Below, piece by piece: positions 1-13,300 of a stretch of DNA of 64,000 bases. The stretch spans positions 8,713,743 through 8,777,742 of the forward strand of contig NC_088778.1 in NCBI RefSeq assembly GCF_954871325.1, in the 5' to 3' direction. The stretch comes from Gordionus sp. m RMFG-2023. Lineage: Eukaryota; Nematomorpha; Gordioida; Chordodea; Parachordodidae. How positions within the stretch are numbered: position 1 is the first letter of the stretch; every line of letters starts with the position of its first letter. A model generated the notes under the pieces. The model worked only from the letters and a program-made list of their open reading frames with translations, did not search any database and was not told the DNA's origin. A program made the position numbers and the translations under genes.

Positions 1-1015
1 TCAACTCGCTACGCATGATCTCGAGATTAAATGCCTCACAGAAGATATACTCAATCTTAAATTTGGAAACCTATCTTGGTTACAGGCTTCCTTAACAACC
101 AAATCCGGTAGCATTGGCTTAAGGTCGTCCTTCCTACCTTTTTTTAGTGCGTTCATATCATCTCCTCGCCTGTCTTGCGAGCCCATCATACACACACTCA
201 AAAAACATCCTGACCTCTTGCATCTGCAGGCAATTGATCTATGGAAGTCTCTCTTAGTCGATCCTACCTCATCGGCATTACAGAAAGACTGCGATAAGCC
301 TCTAGTTGGAAATTGCGTTGCATACCTCAAAGCGAGGAGCCAATCTGAGGAACACTCTTTACTCTTCTCCATTTCCGAAGACAGCGGGTACGAATTTCTC
401 GAGGCTTTCCCATCGCGAAACCTTTACCAGCTCCTAATCAACGATGAGATACGTCACGCCATCGGTCTTAGACTTAATTGTGATATGGTGATACCCTTTC
501 ACTGTATCCTTTGTCAAACATCGATCAACTCCAAAGGCATCACTCTTTGCACCACTAGCGCTGTAGAGACAGATTCATTAGGATTCAAGATGCAATGATG
601 CTATTGCCAGGGCCTTGAAATCTGCTAGCATCTCGTCAACCCTCGAACCTACTGGCCTTTACGATGATAAACAGCCTAATGGTTCTACCATGATCCATTA
701 GAAAAGGGGGAAACTCCTAACCTGTCTGCATGGATCCTCTTGCCTTTCAATATAAATAGGAATGCTCTACTAGACGCCGTGACGAATTAACTCTCTAAAT
801 ATTCATCATCGCTATCTGCAAACTATACATTCCTGCCACTAATCGCCACGACTCTAATATCGTTCGGCTCTCATGCTCTGACCTTTTTAAAGAGCTGGGG
901 CACCGGATCCCTGCTAGGACGGAGGATCATAATGAGGAATTCTACCTATGTCAAAGGTTAGTCCTAAATGTAATAAGTGCAATTATCTCAGCTTTATAAC
1001 CCCCTAATTGATATC
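1..1015 (+). mobile_element. Non-LTR retrotransposon (LINE) 3' part, decayed
   Basis: An open frame runs from base 2 to 598, cut by the window edge, and decays beyond that. Its first part (SWLQASLTTKSGSIGLRSS) resembles the region after the reverse transcriptase palm in many invertebrate LINEs. The next part (residues about 140-170) has the segment NDEIRHAIGLRLNC followed by a CX2C pair. The same segment occurs in the element at 27253-28017, which keeps a fuller zinc-knuckle and nuclease-like domain, so both belong to one family. After 598 the related protein can be followed in other frames to about 760 (for example LEPTGLY), so this copy has several frameshifts and stops. Base composition is clearly less AT-rich than the flanks. 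I infer a dead copy; the 5' part lies outside the window. Confidence 0.75.
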
Positions 1016-3349
1016 ATATGAATAGGATAGACTTAGGTTATTTTGTTCGCAATTATAACTATGGCTCTAGAATTCGGAATTCCCTTGAGCACATTAAAAT
1101 CGTAACACAGATTTGGTATCAAAAGCTGTAGTGATGCAGCCTCTCACGCAACTTGTATTTTTCTAGGAAATTCTTAGTCTTGCAATTTAAAACCAGATTT
1201 TTAAATGCTTTAATTCTCTTCATAGAACCCTTTTTACCTCGTTTTCCTCAAACTTATATACTAACTTCATATTTAATAGCTACGCATAAACCATTCTGCA
1301 GGAATCATCTTGCCCTTATTTAAAGAAATTATAGTTTAAAATCTTGAAAAATATTTCTGACCCGATTCAGAGGAATTTTCGTATTTAGCCTGTATTTTTT
1401 AAATTTTAAGTTATTTTATGGTCTAAAGCTGTTATTTTAGAAAAATATAAAATATATGCAATAAGTAAATGAATGTAAAAGAAACCATGTCATATATTAA
1501 CTTAATATACGTAATTTAAATTTATAAAATTCCACCTATCATGGATTTTTAAAAAAAAATAGGTCTCTTTATTGATGGCCCGCTTCGGACTGGTCTTTGT
1601 GCCTGATTTATTAGAATGTACTGATATTACCCCTTTAATTATATGTGGGGGAGGGATGCTATATATTGAATTATAGAATATATAGTCATAAAAATGATAT
1701 TTATATTGTGCTGACTCAGAGTTTTCAAAGACATGTTGCAGTTACAAGGCCTAATGATATAATCTAAACATTATATTATACGATAATTTATTCTTAATTG
1801 ATTATTTATGTTCTAAAACTACTCAAATGATAATTTAGAGAGTGAGAAAGGGACTAAACAGATTTTGATAAATAATTATTGATGTCTTACCAATAAAATA
1901 TGCGTCACGACGGACATAAACGCATTATTTTATTCCGAAATTGGAAATTAACTTCAATATAAAGGGGTTCTTAATATAAGAATAGTAATTGTAAAAAAAA
2001 TATGTAAATTATATAATGGCCTTTCTGGGAAGGAATTAGGTATCAATACTATGGCTAAGATACCTGAGATATTATTATCAAAATTTTAAATCAAAAACTA
2101 TATGAAGAAAAATTTAGAAATCTGTTATAAGCATATATCTTTAAGTTTAGTAAATTGTATCACGAATGGTAATATTTGATTTCTAATGAGAATATTCTCT
2201 ACTTCTTTACAAAATTTAACCTGGGTAATTGAGACAAATTTTGATGGAATTAAGATATACAAGATAAAATATAATGATATAAAAGCTGACAAACGGATAT
2301 GTTGGATATGCCAAGTGATTTTTGCAATAATAATACAAACATCATACAAGAAACAATTCCCTAAGATGATAGGGGGGGGGGGATATTTCTCTAATTAAAA
2401 TAAAACTGAATGTAATAAACAAAGATGGATTAGAGATAGATAAATTAATATATAAATATATGAGTAAAAAAGAAGAGAAATAATACAATAAATAGGAAAT
2501 CAGATAAAGTAGATATCATTAAATAAAAAGTAAACAAAGTGCAATTTAAAATTTTTAAAAAAAATTACTTTCTTTATATGTAAAAAATCTTATCTTCCAT
2601 ATTTTATATTTTATGTTTTGCGCTTTCTAAACCTTTGCAAATATTATAATTAATAATAAAATTTGTCTCAAATTTGTTTAACATCCGCCTTTACCCAATA
2701 TAAAGATTTTATGAAGAAGATCTAAGAATTAATTGTAGAATTTTTAAAAGAAAATTAGGATAACAATGCATTTTTATTCTATATTTTTGAAGGCTAAATT
2801 ATTAAAATTAAAAAACTATTTATATATTATTATGCATTATAATATTTCATTAAAATATGAATAATAATGAAAAAGTAATTCTTGTGCCAAAATTTATTAG
2901 AATGTATTATCAATTTCAAAATTCTGGATTGCTACTATGTTTAAGTAAGTTTAATTTATTTGTTAATATTATTTTCAATCATAAATCTAGATAATTATAA
3001 AAAAAATATTGCTAATCATTACAAAGAAATATCAGATCCGGAGAGAATAATATTTTTTTTTTTAAAGTTGAGAAAGGACGTTTAAATAAGCTTTCAGGCA
3101 ATTTATGCTGAAAACAAATAATTCGTGATTTTCTATTTTATTGTTAGGAAATATTATATAAAACTCTTAAAGACAATTACAAATATATGACAAAATGAAT
3201 AAAGATACCCTACATTTTTAATTGATAGATATTAAATTATTCCATCTATATTTAAAAAGTTTTAACTGCTGATTTTTAAATAGCATCATATTTATAAGTA
3301 AATCATGTTTAAAGTTTTTTTTCATATATAAGCATAATAATGGAAAATC
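1016..3349. other. AT-rich spacer, no gene recognised
   Basis: I see no exon, RNA gene or complete transposon here. The only marked local feature is a run of eleven G at 2372-2382. Short open frames on both strands (2125-2398) overlap each other and have the low-complexity Ile/Lys/Asn make-up of AT-rich noise. Confidence 0.6.
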
Positions 3350-3512
3350 GCTCCAATTGAGCCGATCTATTAAAAAGTTCGAAATTTTGTTGATGAATTT
3401 CCAAACCTTTGTGCCATCTATGAACAAAATATCCTGATTTCGTAATATTTATCTGGATAAAATATTGAGTTGGCTGTTTTTAAAAATCTGCCCAAAGAGC
3501 CGTTTAACAATA
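3350..3512 (+). repeat. Short hAT-type MITE, family A, left end lost
   Basis: The right end GAGCCGTTTAACAATA and the interior (GCCATCTATGAACAAAAT, then a block like GGATAAAATATTGAGTT) match the other family A copies at 10713, 26151, 32140, 34728, 37996 and 46152. The left terminal repeat is not clear and no target duplication was found. It is an old copy. Confidence 0.55.
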
Positions 3513-5089
3513 TACAGGCAAATTATATTATAATATTAATGTTTATTTTATTTTTGAATGGCAGCAAGTTACATAAAAATGTAATTTTTCTTAATGTTTA
3601 TTTAAGAAGTTTTAGTATATATCCAATAATCATTACATAAATTAAAATGAAAAGTAAAAAAAATCAAACAAACATATTTAAATAAAGGAGTTAACAATTT
3701 TACAATTAAAATAAAGAATTTTTATATCATAAATATTATATAAATCATGACATTTTTTAAGCAAAAATATATGATTTATTAATTCAAAACCTAGCAAATA
3801 ATTAATTTCTTTGAAAAAAAAGAATATCAAAATGATTATTTAACATAACCACTTATTTTAATATATTTGAGTGGAAATGCTCGAATTAGAACAAATTAAA
3901 ATATAATCTTAACCAACAACATAGGAAAATAACGACGCTATTTAATGATATCTCGTCTTCTGGTAAAAAAAAACTACCCATAATCTATGGTAAACATAAT
4001 ACTTTAGTTAAACTTTACCAAATATTTTCCGAGACAAAAATATGCTGCATTATACCAGATACGAATAATGAATTATTAGATTCGTACTAATATCAATATC
4101 ACTTCGAATCAAATACGAAAGGATTTTTTGATTCGTTTTTTTTGTAGACTTATGTCAGAGTTAGGAACCAGCTTTAAAACTTTCTATAAATGATTTCTAA
4201 GCATACATCCATTAAATTCCTATTATTTGCAAAATTTATTAAAAATTTTGACCTAATTTCTAATATTTGCAAAAAAATATTATAATTTGCAATGTTTATA
4301 TTCATACTCTGAGAAAATAATCCTGAACAAAGATCTCCAGACATAATTGTTCCAGTCAAAAATTTCCCAAATTATTTAAAATAAACAAAACAAAATTCTT
4401 CAAAATCTTAATAGCCATTTTTTTTAAATAAGTTTATGTATAAATTAAATTATCATATTACAAGAAGTGACAAAATAGTGCTACAGCAGACTCCAATGTA
4501 TGGGCACTTTTAAACACATTTAATAAATGAATCGCCTAGTAGTATATATTCATCATTGGGTGTATGAAGCTATTCCCACCCGAGTTCAATTTCTTCAACT
4601 TATTTTTCATAAAACCATTTTCTTGGACGATTTAAGGCTAAAAAAGTGAGAAAGATATATGAGGTCAGGTCAATGTATGTATTTAAAAAATGGTTTATAT
4701 CGTTGCTTTTATATACCCTTTTATTCAATTAGGACAAATTATGAGGATTTTTTTCCAGTTTTTTTATTTCTTGGGAATAAAAGGATTGTTTTTCTTATTT
4801 TCTCTTCAATTTTATAACCATTTATATTTATTTTATTTTTTTATAGTTAAATTATAAAATCTTGCCAACTTTTTCCAAATAATGTTAAAAAAAATAAAAT
4901 TAAATTTTATCTTTTCAATATTATTAAGTAGTTTTAATTTTATTGACATTTGAAGAATAAATAAGGGTATAAAATTAAATATTATCTATTCAATATTATT
5001 AAGTAGTTTTAATTGATATTTGCGTTTTAGGGATCCATGCTCCCCGGTCTTCCCTTCTTAGAAGAATATATCAGAGTAAGAAGCGTTTT
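3513..5089. other. AT-rich spacer with a duplicated block
   Basis: No gene recognised. A 44-bp block at 4896-4939 recurs at 4971-5014 (shared core CAATATTATTAAGTAGTTTT), 75 bp apart, with few differences. This looks like a local tandem duplication. Confidence 0.5.
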
Positions 5090-5250
5090 GAGACTTTCAT
5101 ATATTTTCTGAGTGATTCATTTTAATCTGAGCGTTTTAGTATTATATCTCAACAATTGGTATTTTTTGGGCGATTAAGTTTTTTATTTGAGCATTGAGAA
5201 ATAATTCGAAGCATTAAGTATTTATTCTGAGCGTTTAAGAATTTATTTTT
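5090..5250. repeat. Diverged short repeats with a GAGCGTTTAAG-like core
   Basis: Variants of GAGCGTTTTAG, GGGCGATTAAG, AAGCATTAAG and GAGCGTTTAAG recur about every 30-45 bp, each followed by a TATTT-rich stretch. This suggests a decayed tandem array. The unit border cannot be fixed by eye. Confidence 0.35.
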
Positions 5251-5446
5251 CTAAATATTTCAGTTTTAATTTTGTAGGCGAGGAGCCATTATCAAATTAC
5301 ATTTGTCTTATTTTATATTTTGGCTATTTTTTTATTAGAAAAATTTATATCTAATATATATAATCTCCTTAATCAAAACATGATCGTTTTCGTGTCTTTA
5401 TGTATTTAAAATTTAAGGAGACTATATAGTGTAATGTTATTTTTTT

Positions 5447-5512
5447 GGTTCTATACGAGAGTCGAACCACAAACCTCCCGTTAAAGGCGTATGTTTTAAG
5501 CATGCGCCAACT
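5447..5512 (-). other. tRNA-like remnant (B-box and anticodon-like hairpin)
   Basis: On the minus strand there is a good B-box, GGTTCGACTC (5459-5468). Upstream of it is a hairpin with an 8-bp stem (one mismatch, 5486-5493 with 5501-5508) around a 7-base loop CTTAAAA, which would read as a TAA anticodon (Leu). I cannot draw proper acceptor, D and T stems, so this is not an intact tRNA. It may be a decayed tRNA gene or the head of a tRNA-derived SINE. Confidence 0.3.
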
Positions 5513-5612
5513 TGAATATAATTAAATTTAAAATATTAATTATATATATATAAATTAATAACTGATATTTTTAAAATTTTGCCGTTTTGGGAAAAAATAA
5601 CAAAATTATTAT

Positions 5613-6195
5613 GGGTTGGCCAGGTTAAGAAAAAAAAATTCCAGGCCAATGTCTGGCCCATATTTAAAATTAAAAATTTTCAAGCATATCTATTTTAAAT
5701 TTTACCCAATATGATTTCTATCACAAATTTAAATTTTAAATATAAAATTAAATTTAAGATATTATTATTAAATTACAATAGAAATAAATGGCAAAATTTT
5801 ATGAAAGTTGCATGGGACTTGGTTTTTTGATCAGGCCTGGTTATGTCTGCAAAAAATTTTCAGGCTAATGTCTACACAATATTTAAAATTAAAAAATTTC
5901 CAAGCATCTCTATTTTAAATTTTATTCAATATATTTTCTATCACAAATTTAAATTTTATTCTAAATATAAAATTAAATTTAAGACATTATTATTAAATTA
6001 CAATAGAAACAAATGGAAACATTTGGGGAAAGTTGCATGGGACGTGGTTTTTTGATAAGGCCTGTCTGTGTCTGCAAAACAAAATTTTGAGACCAATTTC
6101 AAGCCCATATTTAAAATTCAAAAATTTTGAAGCATCTCTATTTTTAATTTTACCCAATATGATTCTTATCACAAATTTAAATTTTGATATTTCTA
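5613..6195. repeat. Tandem repeat, three units of about 220-228 bp
   Basis: Three successive copies share GGCC(A/T)G(G/T)-type starts, AATATTTAAAATTAAAAA, the core CAAGCATCTCTATTTT and TATCACAAATTTAAATTTT. The core lies at 5681, 5901 and 6129, giving periods of 220 and 228. The overlapping short open frames at 5843-6055 and 6033-6272 fall inside the repeat and are not regarded as genes. Confidence 0.75.
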
Positions 6196-7195
6196 ATACC
6201 CTTAATTCTCACAGGTTACATTGCAACATTTCATCTCTTTTTCTCCTAAATTATAATATAAAGCATATTTAGTTCCATATACACAAACTAATACCCCTCA
6301 ACCTTGTCATTCTTGACGGGTCATTTACTAGTAATGATATATTCATACATAATCTAATTATAATTTATCGAAATCGTAAAAATATTATTTATTAATAAAT
6401 AATTTACCAAAATAAGTATTAAGGAACCTTAAGAAAAACATTGTACCTAAAAAAATTGCCCTAAATTATTTTAGTATTGAATTGAAACTAATTTTTAACT
6501 TTTCTTTATATAAATGAACACTTTTGTCATTCATAATATTGAAATGCAAATAAATTTTAAAAATAAGTGTGAATATATTATTATATACTTCCTAGGCATT
6601 ATAAATTCAATGAGCTCTTACATGTTTTTAGGGTAAATAATAGACAATATTAAAAAAATTTTTACTTCATAAAATGTCTGGTAAAAAAAATTATAGATCC
6701 CTTTGTAAATATTGTTATTATAATTAATGATCTGCATCAGGCCTTGCCCAAAATTTTTACAAAAAAATAATTTCGCTCAACCCGATTCTGAACAAATTTT
6801 TTTTTATTTGTGAAGAAAGCCCGACCTAAAATGTAGATAAAAATTAATTGTCCTTGGCCCGGCCCTAATTGGTTTAAATAGAGTTAAATATAACCATATA
6901 AAAATATTGGTGCCTTATTTCTTGCAGGAATTTTAAAAGATATCAATTTATTTCCCAAAATTAAATGATATCATATTTAAAAATTTAGTCCTAAACCAGG
7001 CATGAATTTTTTTAAAAAATATTAAGCCCGAACCTAAATTATTTTTTTAAATAGTCTAGATCGGAGAGAGTAAGGGAGGACCGGGATTTGTAGTATAATT
7101 TTTATTATATTCCCCAAATTTAAAGCATAAACATTTTGCTTCTGAGGGTACGATATTTGGCTATTCAAAAAAATAATGCTTTACTTTAAAAAATT
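6196..7195. other. Spacer with a GC-block repeat fragment
   Basis: No gene recognised. Around 6727-6870 an ATGATCTGCATC-like end is followed by GGCC-rich blocks set in A/T runs (CTTGGCCCGGCCC near 6852). This resembles the family F element at 49628-49945, but both ends are eroded. Confidence 0.4.
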
Positions 7196-7268
7196 ATGAA
7201 GGAAGTTACTTTTCCCCACAAAAAAGATTCTCTTATATTAATAATGTTAGTAACGGCCTCATATTTCA
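7196..7268 (+). CDS. Possible signal-peptide exon of the protease gene
   Basis: From ATG 7196 the frame reads a short charged start and then a hydrophobic core (LILIMLVTASYF), as in a secretory signal, and stops at 7279. It lies about 100 bp before the first clear protease exon, which needs one base from an upstream exon. No GT donor here gives that phase; a GC donor at 7269 would (TTCA then GCACTA), but its context is poor. I keep it as a candidate only. The true first exon may lie elsewhere. Confidence 0.3.
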
Positions 7269-7371
7269 GCACTATTTAAAGAATAATTAATCCCATAAAA
7301 ACTTTTTCTACAATTAAAATAATATTTCACTCTACGATTTATAGAATATTTTCTTTTCTATCTATTTACAG

Positions 7372-10300
7372 TTTACTTAAATGCCCATCTTTATGACACA
7401 GTATCAAATAAAGACTATGGTAAAGGTACTACGCAAAATGAGATAAAGTTAATGATTGTAGGAGGCATTCCCACTCAAATCACCGAATACCCTTTTATGG
7501 TTTCTTTGAGAGTGAATAGCAGGTATGTCTGCGCCGGCATCATCCTTGATTCTAACAAAATCTTAACCGTGGCCCATTGTTTTAGACCGAGGCATTTAAA
7601 ATTTTATAATATATATTTGTAATTCACAAAAATATTTTATTTACATATTATCATATCTAAAATTTCTTATATCATGCAAAGTTGTTAAAGTATCTAGATA
7701 CAAATATCTAATATATAGATATAAAAATGTTGTATCTATATCCAGATCCATTTGAAAAGTATCTTTTAACAATTCTGACACCATTTTTTCACATAAACTA
7801 CTGATTTATGCTATAGTTTCTTTTTAGAAGCACTTTAAGAGAAAAATTTAGAATTTTAAGAATCTTTCTAAGCAAAGATTATTATTAGAAAATAACTAAA
7901 GTTCCACTTTAAAAATCTGTCATTCTGATATAGTCATAAGCAATGATCTACCATTTTTTAAAGATATGCATAAATTAATAAATATCAATCTATGTATATA
8001 TAATATATATATTATTTAAGTATACCTCACTCCTTATATTCGATTCATTGTGGTAAATCTAAGAAATATGGGAACGAACCCAACGAAAAACTTCTGTCCA
8101 TAAAATCGGTTATCATTCATGAAGGATTTGTTAGGGAAGATGGCCTGAGGGATGCATTTAAATATGATAATGATATTGCTATAGTTAAGCTAAATGAATC
8201 ATTAAAGTTTACCGAAAATATTACTAATGCTGTACTTCCCAAATACAACGAAAATTTAACCCCTGGCACCTATTGCTGTGTGGCAGGATGGGGTGACACA
8301 AATGGTTATAAAAAAATATAATTTTATAAGGATATATTATAATTCCCTTCCCTTCTCTTTATTTATTTAGATGGCTCTAATAATTAAATCTTTAGTACAC
8401 AGTCCAAATAATTGCCAATTTAGATAACTTAATAAAATAATTTTATAAATATATATTTTTAATCTCCTACAATTTATTTATCTTTTACAAAAATTGACAT
8501 CTAAGTAGATTGATATAAGAAATTATTTTCATTTTTTAATTTTATATAATTATGTTAAACATCCTCAATGTCATAGTTGGCCAAAAAAATCTTCAAGTAA
8601 ATATTTCAAAATATAAATATGTATGCTAAAATTTCATTTAATATTTTTGTCATACTTAGTATAAAAATGATAATAACAAATCTTTTTAAAATATTAATAA
8701 TAAATATGAAATATAGATAGTAGAAGAATAATTTATACTTATTAGCACATTTGTTAAAGTATCCTGATACTGTAATCTAGATACACTTTATAAAATGTAT
8801 CTATGCCAAGATACTATATAGAGGTATCTATATCTATCTTTAGATACTTTCGATATATTTTCATATATTATAATAGTAATATTTGAATTAAATTCATTCA
8901 ATAATATGTCCGAGTTTATTTCATTACAAAAGCAAACCTGATAAATTTTATTTTAAGAAGTGATTGACGACAACTTAATAAATTTTATATTATAATTTAT
9001 TTTATTTATATTAATTTAAAAAATATATATCACAATATTTAGATCAATATTTCCAGACAATCTCTTTAAAAAAATCAAATAATTTAATATTTGATTTTTT
9101 GGGCACCTTTCAGACGATATAAGTATTAATAAGTTTTGAAATTCATCAAATTGTGTATAATTTTTTTTAAATGAGACGTCGGGATTTTAATATATATAAT
9201 GATTAAACCATTGTAATGTTCCTATTCATTAGGTATAAAAACCACTCCACAGTCAAGTATTCCGAAAGTAAGAGCATTGTATGGATAAAATTGTCTTTAG
9301 AGATAAACGAGGGTACTTAGAATGAATCATCCATAAGATCCAACAAATTGGTTTAATTTCTGATAAATATATTTTTCATTTAAAATTTTATTCGATGAAA
9401 AACAATCACGGAACAAATTCCAAGATTTTCACGATTATTATTATGAATAAAATTTATATATTTTAAATAAGAAAGCATTACAGGACTTTTAACATGTTAA
9501 GTGCCCTTATTTTCAAATAAAAATCACAAAATAATTCAAGTGTGAGTTTCGCATATGATATAATATTTAAAAAATTAATTAATAGGTTTATTCTGGGCAT
9601 TGATTGTCAGCATGATTGTTTCTTAATTGCTTGTTAAACATCTTAGTAAGCAATGTTGTACACGTTAATTTAGACCAATTATTTCTTAAAAGCCTACACA
9701 TATATAAGTATTATTTGAGTTTGACATTATCGCCCATATAGGCAATGGCTTGATTTAACGTCATCGTTCCTAAATATAAACATTTGCCCATACGTTGGTT
9801 TATTTATTAAGTCTGGATACGATTTTCCCGATTTTATTATTATTGTTCTTTCTAAAGGACAGTCAGATTTAGTGTTTGGAAAGGTCCGTTCCTGTCCGGT
9901 CTGGTCCTTTTTTTCTAAAATGAGACAGGGCCGATGGACCGTTAAGTCACCTGTTAGTCTGGTCTAGTCTAATAAATGTTTTTTGCTAAGTAAAAGTTTT
10001 ATTCTGCATGAAATTTATTAAAAATAAAATGTGTTAATTTACCAATATTTTATATATATCATCAAAAAATTTTTATTATATTATTTATACAAAAAGATTA
10101 AACCAATACAAATTTATTGAATTTAATTTAAATAAATTTGATTAGCATATTTAATTAGTTTCTGTTTTTGAATGTGATAGATAATTGGTTATAAAATAAA
10201 ACTGATTTATAATTAATATTCTAATTATCTTCTAAAAAATCAAAAATTATTCCATTTTTCTATCCAATGCCATTACATACAATATTTTGTTAATCTTGGG

Positions 10301-13300
10301 TTTTTATTGTTTCCATCCCTAATTATAACTATAGGTAGGTTTATTTGATGAAGTTTTTATTCATTCATTTAAAATTTTGAGCTATCAATTTGATATATAT
10401 GGATAATTTACTTGTATTTGAAGAATTAGAAATATCTGAAGACATATTTTACATATTTTCCCAGAATTATCCTTTCAAAAAATTTATATAATTCTTTAAC
10501 ATATTTTCAAATTATTTGTTTTATTTTCTACTAATACCAGAGACCTGTAGAGGTACCATTTGTACGGCCCGGTCCAGATTAAAATTTTTTTTAGGCCCCA
10601 CTCGGAATTTTTTAAAATTATATTCGACCTGGTATATTCAAAAAATTGAATATTTCATATTTTAACATATTTTTCGGCGAGTATTATCATTTAATAAGCA
10701 AGTATATTAGCTAATGTTGCTGGCTCATTTTAAGCTGATTTTTAAAAAAGCCACGAAATTTCGATACTATATGTCTAGACCTTTGCTCCTTCTATGAGCA
10801 AAATTTTAATTGCATAATATTTTTCTGGATAAAAACTGAGTTAGCTGTTTTTAAAAATCGGCTCAAAACGAGCCGTTTAACAACACTATTTTTTTTTAAT
10901 CTAAACAAATATTTAGTATATTACAAATTGATACTATAAAAAATTTGTGTAAATAATATTTTGAGAATATACTATGTATTTATAAAAAAAATAAAAATGA
11001 TATTTTAATTAATAAAAAATATAACATATATTAATTATATATTATATAATAATGTATTTATTCTTGTGCGTATTTATTCCATGGCAGGAAAACTATAATT
11101 TTATTATTTAATAGATACTATGAGTGTTAGCTAGTGTTAACTTTCACCAAACATTATACTAATCATAACTATATATAATCATTATAACCATAATTGACGA
11201 ATACGATAATTCATGTTGTATGAATTTTTTAAAAAAATACGGCCCGGCGCTGCTTGGGTATTTTTAAAAAAAAATTTTTAGGCCCGGCCCGGCCCAGGTA
11301 TATTTAAAAATTAAAAATAAAACCCCTCCCTGATACCCGGGATTAGGGCCGGGTCTGCAGGTCTCTGACTAATACTATATTCTAAATCAATAGTTATTCT
11401 TTGGCTGAGGGTGGTCAATAATATAATCATCTTCTATGATTTTAATTTCAATTTTTAATAAATTAAATTACTTGACGAATGAATGAAACGGAAGAATAAA
11501 AAAAGTAAACAATGAATTAGACATTATAAAGTGTTAGACATTAAATAATCATGTTTTATGTGTTCATGAACAAGTACATTAACTAAAATGTAATTCATAG
11601 TAAACTTTATCTTATTAATCGGTCTTCGGTGGAGCAGGACCGAACCACGTTTTGTCGGACCGGACCGTCCCGTCGGACCCAACAGTCAGATGAGACCAAA
11701 TTAGACCTGACCACTGTAAACACTAGCCAGATTTATACTTTCTATGTTTTCAATTTTTTTTTCTGAATTCTTATTTGTGTCACCAGATATAAAATATATT
11801 GAAATTTATATACCACATGATTATGATAATTTTCACTCTTCCATGGTTCATCTTCACTGAAATTTCATTAACATGTTTATAATATCTATTTTATCTATTT
11901 GCTCTAAAAAAATTTAAGAAAATTTAAAAATAACTATTAATTCAATTGTATCTTTATATGGTTCACTTTAATGAGACCTTAATTCAACATGTTTACAATT
12001 TATATTTTTACCCATTTGCGTCAGATAAATTTAAAACAAAAAAACGAATATGATAATTGACATTTAGGGTACATCTTCATTGAAATTTTATTCTGAATTT
12101 AGGGCTGGAAGAATATAAAGTTGTATTGTTTGTTAGATTCATCAACTCGTTTCTTTATTTTATCATCATTTTATTATAATGTATAATCAAATTCTATTTT
12201 TAGAATCAATTAACGAACCAGATTAATTTATTTATGCATGTTTTATTCCATATCAAATCAACTGAAGATTCAACCCGATCCCCTTCGATTTTTTTTAAAA
12301 TTTGTATGATGGTAATATATTCATTAACAAAAATATAAAATTTTAACACCTCAGCTTACTTCCTGAGATACGGCTATCTTTAGAAGCGAGAAAATTCCAA
12401 AATTTTTTATATTAAATTTTAAATATCTTAAAATCTAATTATGCTAAAGCCATAATTTAAATTTTATTAAATAGATTTGTTCAAAATCCTCTAGAAAAAA
12501 CTCTGGTCCAAGAGTTTTTGCACATATATTGGTCTTGTATGGCTATAATCTTATTTTAGATATCTAAAATAATAGATTGGTGGACATTTAGGATCACAGA
12601 TGGGATTAGTATTTATTTAAAAAAATCAAATAGGACTGTGGGCCTTAAATTTTGAAATGAAATAAATATATTTTAAAATTTTTGCAAGAAACAAATAGCC
12701 AATATTTTAAATTGTAGAAAGATCATGAACTCAATTTGTTGAGTGTATTGCAAAACTCTATTAGAAAAAAAATAATTTCTTATATCTAGATAAATTAGGG
12801 CTTATGATAAATAATTTTTATGCTTTTCGGAATAAATAAAATCTGGGATAGAGCTATATTCTCAAAACATTTCTCATGTTGAAGAGGTTTATAAAGTTTT
12901 TTTTGCTTTTATACTGGGTAGCAACAACATCATCACAAAAATATGAATTATTGAATTTTTCCCGACAAAAACTACAAGTTTTTAAATTAATTGATATGCT
13001 TAAATAATTTATATCATCCATGGAATATCTAAGTCATAATATATTAAGTGATATTAATCGAAAAGGGATACATCACATTACTGGAATTGGAATTACATTT
13101 TTTCTCTTTGTAGATCAAATAATTATTTTGCTGATATAATAAAAAATGCTTATTATAAAATTATGACACGTTGTTAAAATTAATAAATAAATTGGATAAT
13201 TAATCTAAAATTTCACATAAAAATGGTGTAAAATTTATCAATAAAAATAACGATTGTTTCTATTAAAATTAATTTTTAAAATCATTTTATGTCAAATATA

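Larger units (their letters stand above)
9870..11725. mobile_element. Non-autonomous hAT-type element (family C), host of a nested insertion
   Basis: The left end is TAGTGTTTGG and the right end TGTAAACACTA; the first eight bases are inverse repeats. The flanks GTCAGATT (9862-9869) and GCCAGATT (11726-11733) match in 7 of 8 bases, as expected for an 8-bp hAT target duplication. The subterminal zones are rich in GGACCG/CGGTCC blocks at both ends. No transposase frame was seen. The middle holds the family B element at 10538-11367. It lies in the largest intron of the protease gene. Confidence 0.7.

Noticed and set aside
1-372. Minus-strand frame of 123 residues at the window start
   Set aside because: It is the shadow of the plus-strand LINE frame, which has recognisable RT-type sequence over the same bases.
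2125-2398. Overlapping 70-74 residue frames on both strands
   Set aside because: Low-complexity translation of AT-rich DNA, no domain and no exon borders.
5843-6272. Two frames of 70 and 79 residues
   Set aside because: They read successive units of the same tandem repeat in different frames.
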